Of a DNA stretch of 25,510 nt, positions 22,575 through 25,510 are shown one piece after another. This stretch comes from Prevotellaceae bacterium (GTDB lineage Bacteria; Bacteroidota; Bacteroidia; Bacteroidales; Paludibacteraceae). The notes below the pieces were generated by a model. The model was not told the DNA's origin. It searched no databases and saw only the letters and a program-made list of their open reading frames with translations. The translations under genes and the position numbers were made by a program. Location: the NCBI GenBank assembly GCA_020636695.1, contig JACJXJ010000019.1, forward strand, positions 1-25,510, given 5' to 3'. Numbering within the stretch: position 1 is the first letter of the stretch; every line of letters begins with the position of its first letter.

Positions 22575-25027
22575 AAAATTTAGATTTCAAGACTAAGATT
22601 TTACCTAATTTAGGCATCTTGTTTATTTTTATTGTAGCCGCCACTATTTACTGCGCTCCAGCATTGGAGGGTAAAATTATTTTTGCTGGCGATAATGTGA
22701 ATGGTACTGCGGCATCACGTGAAGGCGCTGTTTATCACGAACAAACTGGCGATTACACTTGGTGGACAGGTTCCATGTTTAGTGGAATGCCCAATTATCA
22801 AGTGGGTGGAGGTCGTTACCTTTCAACCAAAATTCTACAACCCTTCTACAAGTTTTTTCACTGGGGACATCGCAATGCCATTTTTATTGTATTATTTTAC
22901 CTCATCAGTTTTTTCATACTCCTGCGTTCATTCAAAATTGACAAATGGATAAGTCTTGCGGGAGCCTTTGCCATCGCCTTTTCGTCGTATTTTTTCATCA
23001 TTATAGCAGCTTCCCATCATGGGAAATGTACTGCCATCACATGGATGACGATGGTTCTAGTCGGTTTTCTACTCATGTATCAAAAGAAATATGGCTGGGG
23101 CGCCATCTTCACGATGTTCTTTATTCCTATGGGATTTTTTCTACATCCCCAAATGGGTTACTACATTTGTATGCTAATCGGAATTTTATTTTTTGCTGAA
23201 CTCTACACACACATCAAAGAAAAACGTTATAAAGATTTTGCCATCGCTACTGTGTTGTTTGCTGTATCATTTGGTGTAGGCATGGGCGTTGGTAGTGCCA
23301 ATGTGTTTGCCAACCAAGAATATGCCGAACAAACCATGCGTGGAGGACACACGGAACTCACCAAGGGTGACGACAAACCAAGTGCTGGCAATGGACTTGA
23401 CTTAGATTATGCCACAGCTTGGAGTTATGGCATTGGAGAAACTATGACATTTTTGATTCCTAATTACATGGGAGGTTCTTCGGGCTACAATGTGGGCAAA
23501 GAATCAACACTTTATAAAGAATTGGTAGCAAACGGCGTTCCTCGACCATCGGCTGCTGATTTTTGTAGCGCAGCACCAACCTATTGGGGAACACAGCCTT
23601 TCACATCAGGTCCAGTATATATCGGAGCCATTGTTTGTCTGTTATTTGTACTTAGTTTGTTAATTGTAAAAGGACCTTACAAATGGGCTTTATTGGTAGC
23701 TACGTTATTTTCCATCTTTTTGTCATGGGGACATAACTTTATGTCGTTGACGGAATTCTTCTTCAACTATTTCCCCATGTACAATAAGTTTCGAGCAGTG
23801 GCATCAATTTTAATTGTAGCCGAAATAACTATGCCGTTGTTAGGCTTCTTGGCATTAAAAGAGATAGCTAACAAATCTATTTCAAAAGAAAAATTACTGA
23901 AAAATCTTTACATCTCAGCTGGCATTACAGCAGGACTTTGTCTTATTTTTGCCCTCTTCGGAAAAAGTTTATTAGATTTTACCTCGCCGAACGATGTGCA
24001 ACTCACATCACAACTACCTGACTGGGCTTATAATGCGGTAATAGCTCAACGTGCATCGATGCTACAAGCTGATGCTTGGCGTTCATTGATATTTATTTTA
24101 TTGGGCACAGGTTTAATTTATTTGTTTATCCAAGACAAATTAAAAACCATGTGGTTTGGCATCCTCCTTACTGGTTTAATTGTAGCTGACATGTGGCCAG
24201 TAAATAAACGTTTTTGTAACGATGACAATTTTGTAGCAGTCAAAAAACGTGATCAGGCATTTGCCATGCAACCTTATGAAAAACTGCTATTGCAAGATAC
24301 CACCTATTTCAGAGTACTTAACGTAACTACAAATACATTCAACGAAGCGCGCACATCGTATTATTTAAAATCAATTGGAGGTTATTCTGCTGCTAAGTTA
24401 CGTCGTTATCAAGATTTAATTGATGAGCACATCTCATCTAAAAACATGAATATGAGCGTGCTCAACATGTTGAATGCTAAATATATTATTGTACGTGACA
24501 ATAACGGCGAGATAGCACCACAACAAAATCCTGACGCATTGGGTAATGCTTGGTTTATCGATTCCTTAGTGGTAGTCAACACACCAAATGAAGAAAGTGA
24601 TGCATTGAACACAATCAACGTGAAAAACACCGCCGTGGTTGATGCGAAATTCAAATCATTCGTTACTAGCTTCACACCATCAAACACAGCCAGTAGCATT
24701 AAACTGACAAAATATACACCTAAAGAACTAGAATATGAATCCTCATCAACAACACCTGGCATAGCGGTATTCTCAGAAATCTATTACCCTTATGGATGGA
24801 AAGCTTATATTGACGGACAGTTTGTAGAACATTTCCGCGTGAATTATGTTTTACGCGCGCTCAATGTGCCAGCCGGCAACCACCATATTCGCTTTGAATT
24901 CCGACCTGATAGTGTAGAAAAAGGGAATACATTCTCATTAATTTTCATTATCATTATGGGAATAACCATCGTAAGCGTAGTAGGCTACGAAGTATTTAAA
25001 GTAGTCAAAAAGAATAAGGAAGCCTAA
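22571..25027 (+). CDS. YfhO family multi-helix membrane protein
   Basis: 818 aa. A first helix (PNLGILFIFIVAATIYCAPAL) is followed by a large extracytoplasmic loop with FAGDNVNGTAASREGAVY and TWWTGSMFSGMPNYQVGG, a region characteristic of Bacteroidota YfhO proteins. Ten or more helices follow to about residue 540, then an extracytoplasmic beta-rich domain containing FSEIYYPYGWKAYIDGQ near 735-751 and a last helix (FSLIFIIIMGITIVSVVGY). The fold is GT-C-like; YfhO in Bacillus is implicated in glycosylating lipoteichoic acid, but the Bacteroidota substrate is unknown. Overlap with the flippase gene suggests that both act on the same lipid-linked glycan. A strong terminator lies 16 bp after the stop. 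Confidence 0.92.
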   Translation: MKNLDFKTKILPNLGILFIFIVAATIYCAPALEGKIIFAGDNVNGTAASREGAVYHEQTGDYTWWTGSMFSGMPNYQVGGGRYLSTKILQPFYKFFHWGHRNAIFIVLFYLISFFILLRSFKIDKWISLAGAFAIAFSSYFFIIIAASHHGKCTAITWMTMVLVGFLLMYQKKYGWGAIFTMFFIPMGFFLHPQMGYYICMLIGILFFAELYTHIKEKRYKDFAIATVLFAVSFGVGMGVGSANVFANQEYAEQTMRGGHTELTKGDDKPSAGNGLDLDYATAWSYGIGETMTFLIPNYMGGSSGYNVGKESTLYKELVANGVPRPSAADFCSAAPTYWGTQPFTSGPVYIGAIVCLLFVLSLLIVKGPYKWALLVATLFSIFLSWGHNFMSLTEFFFNYFPMYNKFRAVASILIVAEITMPLLGFLALKEIANKSISKEKLLKNLYISAGITAGLCLIFALFGKSLLDFTSPNDVQLTSQLPDWAYNAVIAQRASMLQADAWRSLIFILLGTGLIYLFIQDKLKTMWFGILLTGLIVADMWPVNKRFCNDDNFVAVKKRDQAFAMQPYEKLLLQDTTYFRVLNVTTNTFNEARTSYYLKSIGGYSAAKLRRYQDLIDEHISSKNMNMSVLNMLNAKYIIVRDNNGEIAPQQNPDALGNAWFIDSLVVVNTPNEESDALNTINVKNTAVVDAKFKSFVTSFTPSNTASSIKLTKYTPKELEYESSSTTPGIAVFSEIYYPYGWKAYIDGQFVEHFRVNYVLRALNVPAGNHHIRFEFRPDSVEKGNTFSLIFIIIMGITIVSVVGYEVFKVVKKNKEA

Positions 25028-25042
25028 ACGGCTACCAACCAT

Positions 25043-25080
25043 AAAAAAAGCTTGATAAATTACTTATCAAGCTTTTTTTT
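25043..25080. terminator. Bidirectional rho-independent terminator
   Basis: AAAAAAAGCTTGATAA (25043-25058) pairs perfectly over 16 bp with TTATCAAGCTTTTTTT (25064-25079) around ATTAC, with A- and T-tracts giving U-runs on both strands. It serves YfhO (plus) and the convergent gene ending at 25082. Confidence 0.92.
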
Positions 25081-25081
25081 A

Positions 25082-25510
25082 TTAGATAGCGCCTTGACGT
25101 TTACGTTCCCACCGACGGTACCATTTCGCCCACTTTCGAGGCCATCCCATTATACGCTGTGGAACTTTGATACTCCAACGTACCAATTTATCAAATCGAA
25201 ACATAAGTCTATCGCCTACTGAAAAAGAAAGAACCTGCACTCCACGAACAGCATACGATTCACGTATGAGATTATCAATACGCAATTTTTGTTTGCCTGC
25301 GCCCTTTTGGATAAATCGTACCACAAATGACGACATGCTATAAAAACGCGCCATCCAAGCGTGGTAACAAATTGGTTGATTTTGGTGATTATATAAAATG
25401 GTAGAAATACCATCTTGATGTTTCTGGCTTGGCAAATAGTAGGTCTTAAAATTGTAAGCCAACCAAAAGAAAAATGGATAATAGGGTTCGTAATCCAATA
25501 AGTCAAAGTT
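25082..25510 (-). CDS. Unrecognised protein, C-terminal 142 residues (5' end outside the window)
   Basis: The minus-strand frame is open from the window edge (NFDLLDYEPYYPFFFWLAYNF) to the TAA at 25082, so the true start lies beyond 25510 and any internal start should be ignored. The visible part is rich in aromatic and basic residues: YNHQNQPICYHAWMARFYS near the middle, then IQKGAGKQKLRIDNLIRESY, and a very basic Trp-rich tail (MGWPRKWAKWYRRWERKRQ). There is no clear membrane helix or signal. The HAWMAR/basic-tail pattern made me think of a glycosyltransferase C-terminus, which the neighbouring glycan genes would suit, but I cannot support a family assignment. Confidence 0.7.
   Translation of the reverse strand, partial: NFDLLDYEPYYPFFFWLAYNFKTYYLPSQKHQDGISTILYNHQNQPICYHAWMARFYSMSSFVVRFIQKGAGKQKLRIDNLIRESYAVRGVQVLSFSVGDRLMFRFDKLVRWSIKVPQRIMGWPRKWAKWYRRWERKRQGAI

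Noticed and set aside
1..25510. CRISPR array, insertion sequence, prophage, toxin-antitoxin or restriction system
   Set aside because: No spaced direct repeats, transposase, integrase or related motifs were seen; all gene-size regions are accounted for by core or envelope functions.

Overview
The window looks like a chromosomal segment of a Bacteroidales (phylum Bacteroidota) bacterium. The support is a SusC/RagA-type TonB-dependent transporter, DUF6452/DUF6048/DUF7935/DUF4199 proteins typical of that group, a PPi-dependent phosphofructokinase, tandem DUF1573 proteins, a Bacteroidota-style SRP RNA, and several promoters of the Bacteroidota form TTTG-N19/20-TAnnTTTG. It is AT-rich with no sign of phage, insertion sequence, integron or CRISPR. 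The content is mostly housekeeping and envelope biogenesis.

Layout. (1) 1-1323, minus: N-terminal 441 residues of a SusC-like outer-membrane transporter, cut by the window edge. (2) 8616-1468, minus: a tightly packed run of ten genes, apparently one long operon with a promoter at 8645-8676: DUF4199 membrane protein, DPG/DPM1-like glycosyltransferase, fluoride channel fluC, DUF7935, nitroreductase, DUF6452 lipoprotein, DUF6048 beta-barrel-like protein, GHL10 glycoside hydrolase, kdsB and pyrH. The first four are all broken by frameshifts that I could repair by reading; fluC is invisible as a single ORF. (3) 8772-9018, plus: an RNA unit with promoter, SRP RNA (ffs), tRNA-Thr(UGU) 4 nt later, and a strong shared terminator. 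(4) 9105-14960, plus: small acidic protein, LpxL-like acyltransferase, GT2 glycosyltransferase, two DUF1573 proteins, MeaB GTPase and an FKBP-type prolyl isomerase, ended by a bidirectional terminator. (5) 19777-15034, minus: AspT/YidE-type transporter, PPi-phosphofructokinase, PlsC-like acyltransferase. (6) 19949-25027, plus: thioredoxin reductase, then a Wzx-like flippase (one frameshift) translationally coupled to a YfhO-family membrane protein. (7) 25510-25082, minus: C-terminal end of an unrecognised protein.

Several genes share an envelope theme: CMP-Kdo synthesis (kdsB), lipid A-type and phospholipid acyl transfer, three or four glycan-handling proteins, a flippase and YfhO. Others are core metabolism or information processing (pyrH, pfp, trxB, ffs, tRNA).

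The most notable observation is the density of frameshifts: about nine indels plus one in-frame stop in 2.4 kb (6227-8616), nearly all in short homopolymers, against one in the rest of the window. Repairing them gives full-length family members whose ends abut their neighbours, so they are either local consensus errors or recent decay at the head of an operon that also carries pyrH and kdsB. I found no convincing new biological system. The best non-coding candidates are a 14-bp perfect inverted repeat over the putative promoter of the small acidic gene, and a string of three hairpins between the two DUF1573 genes.
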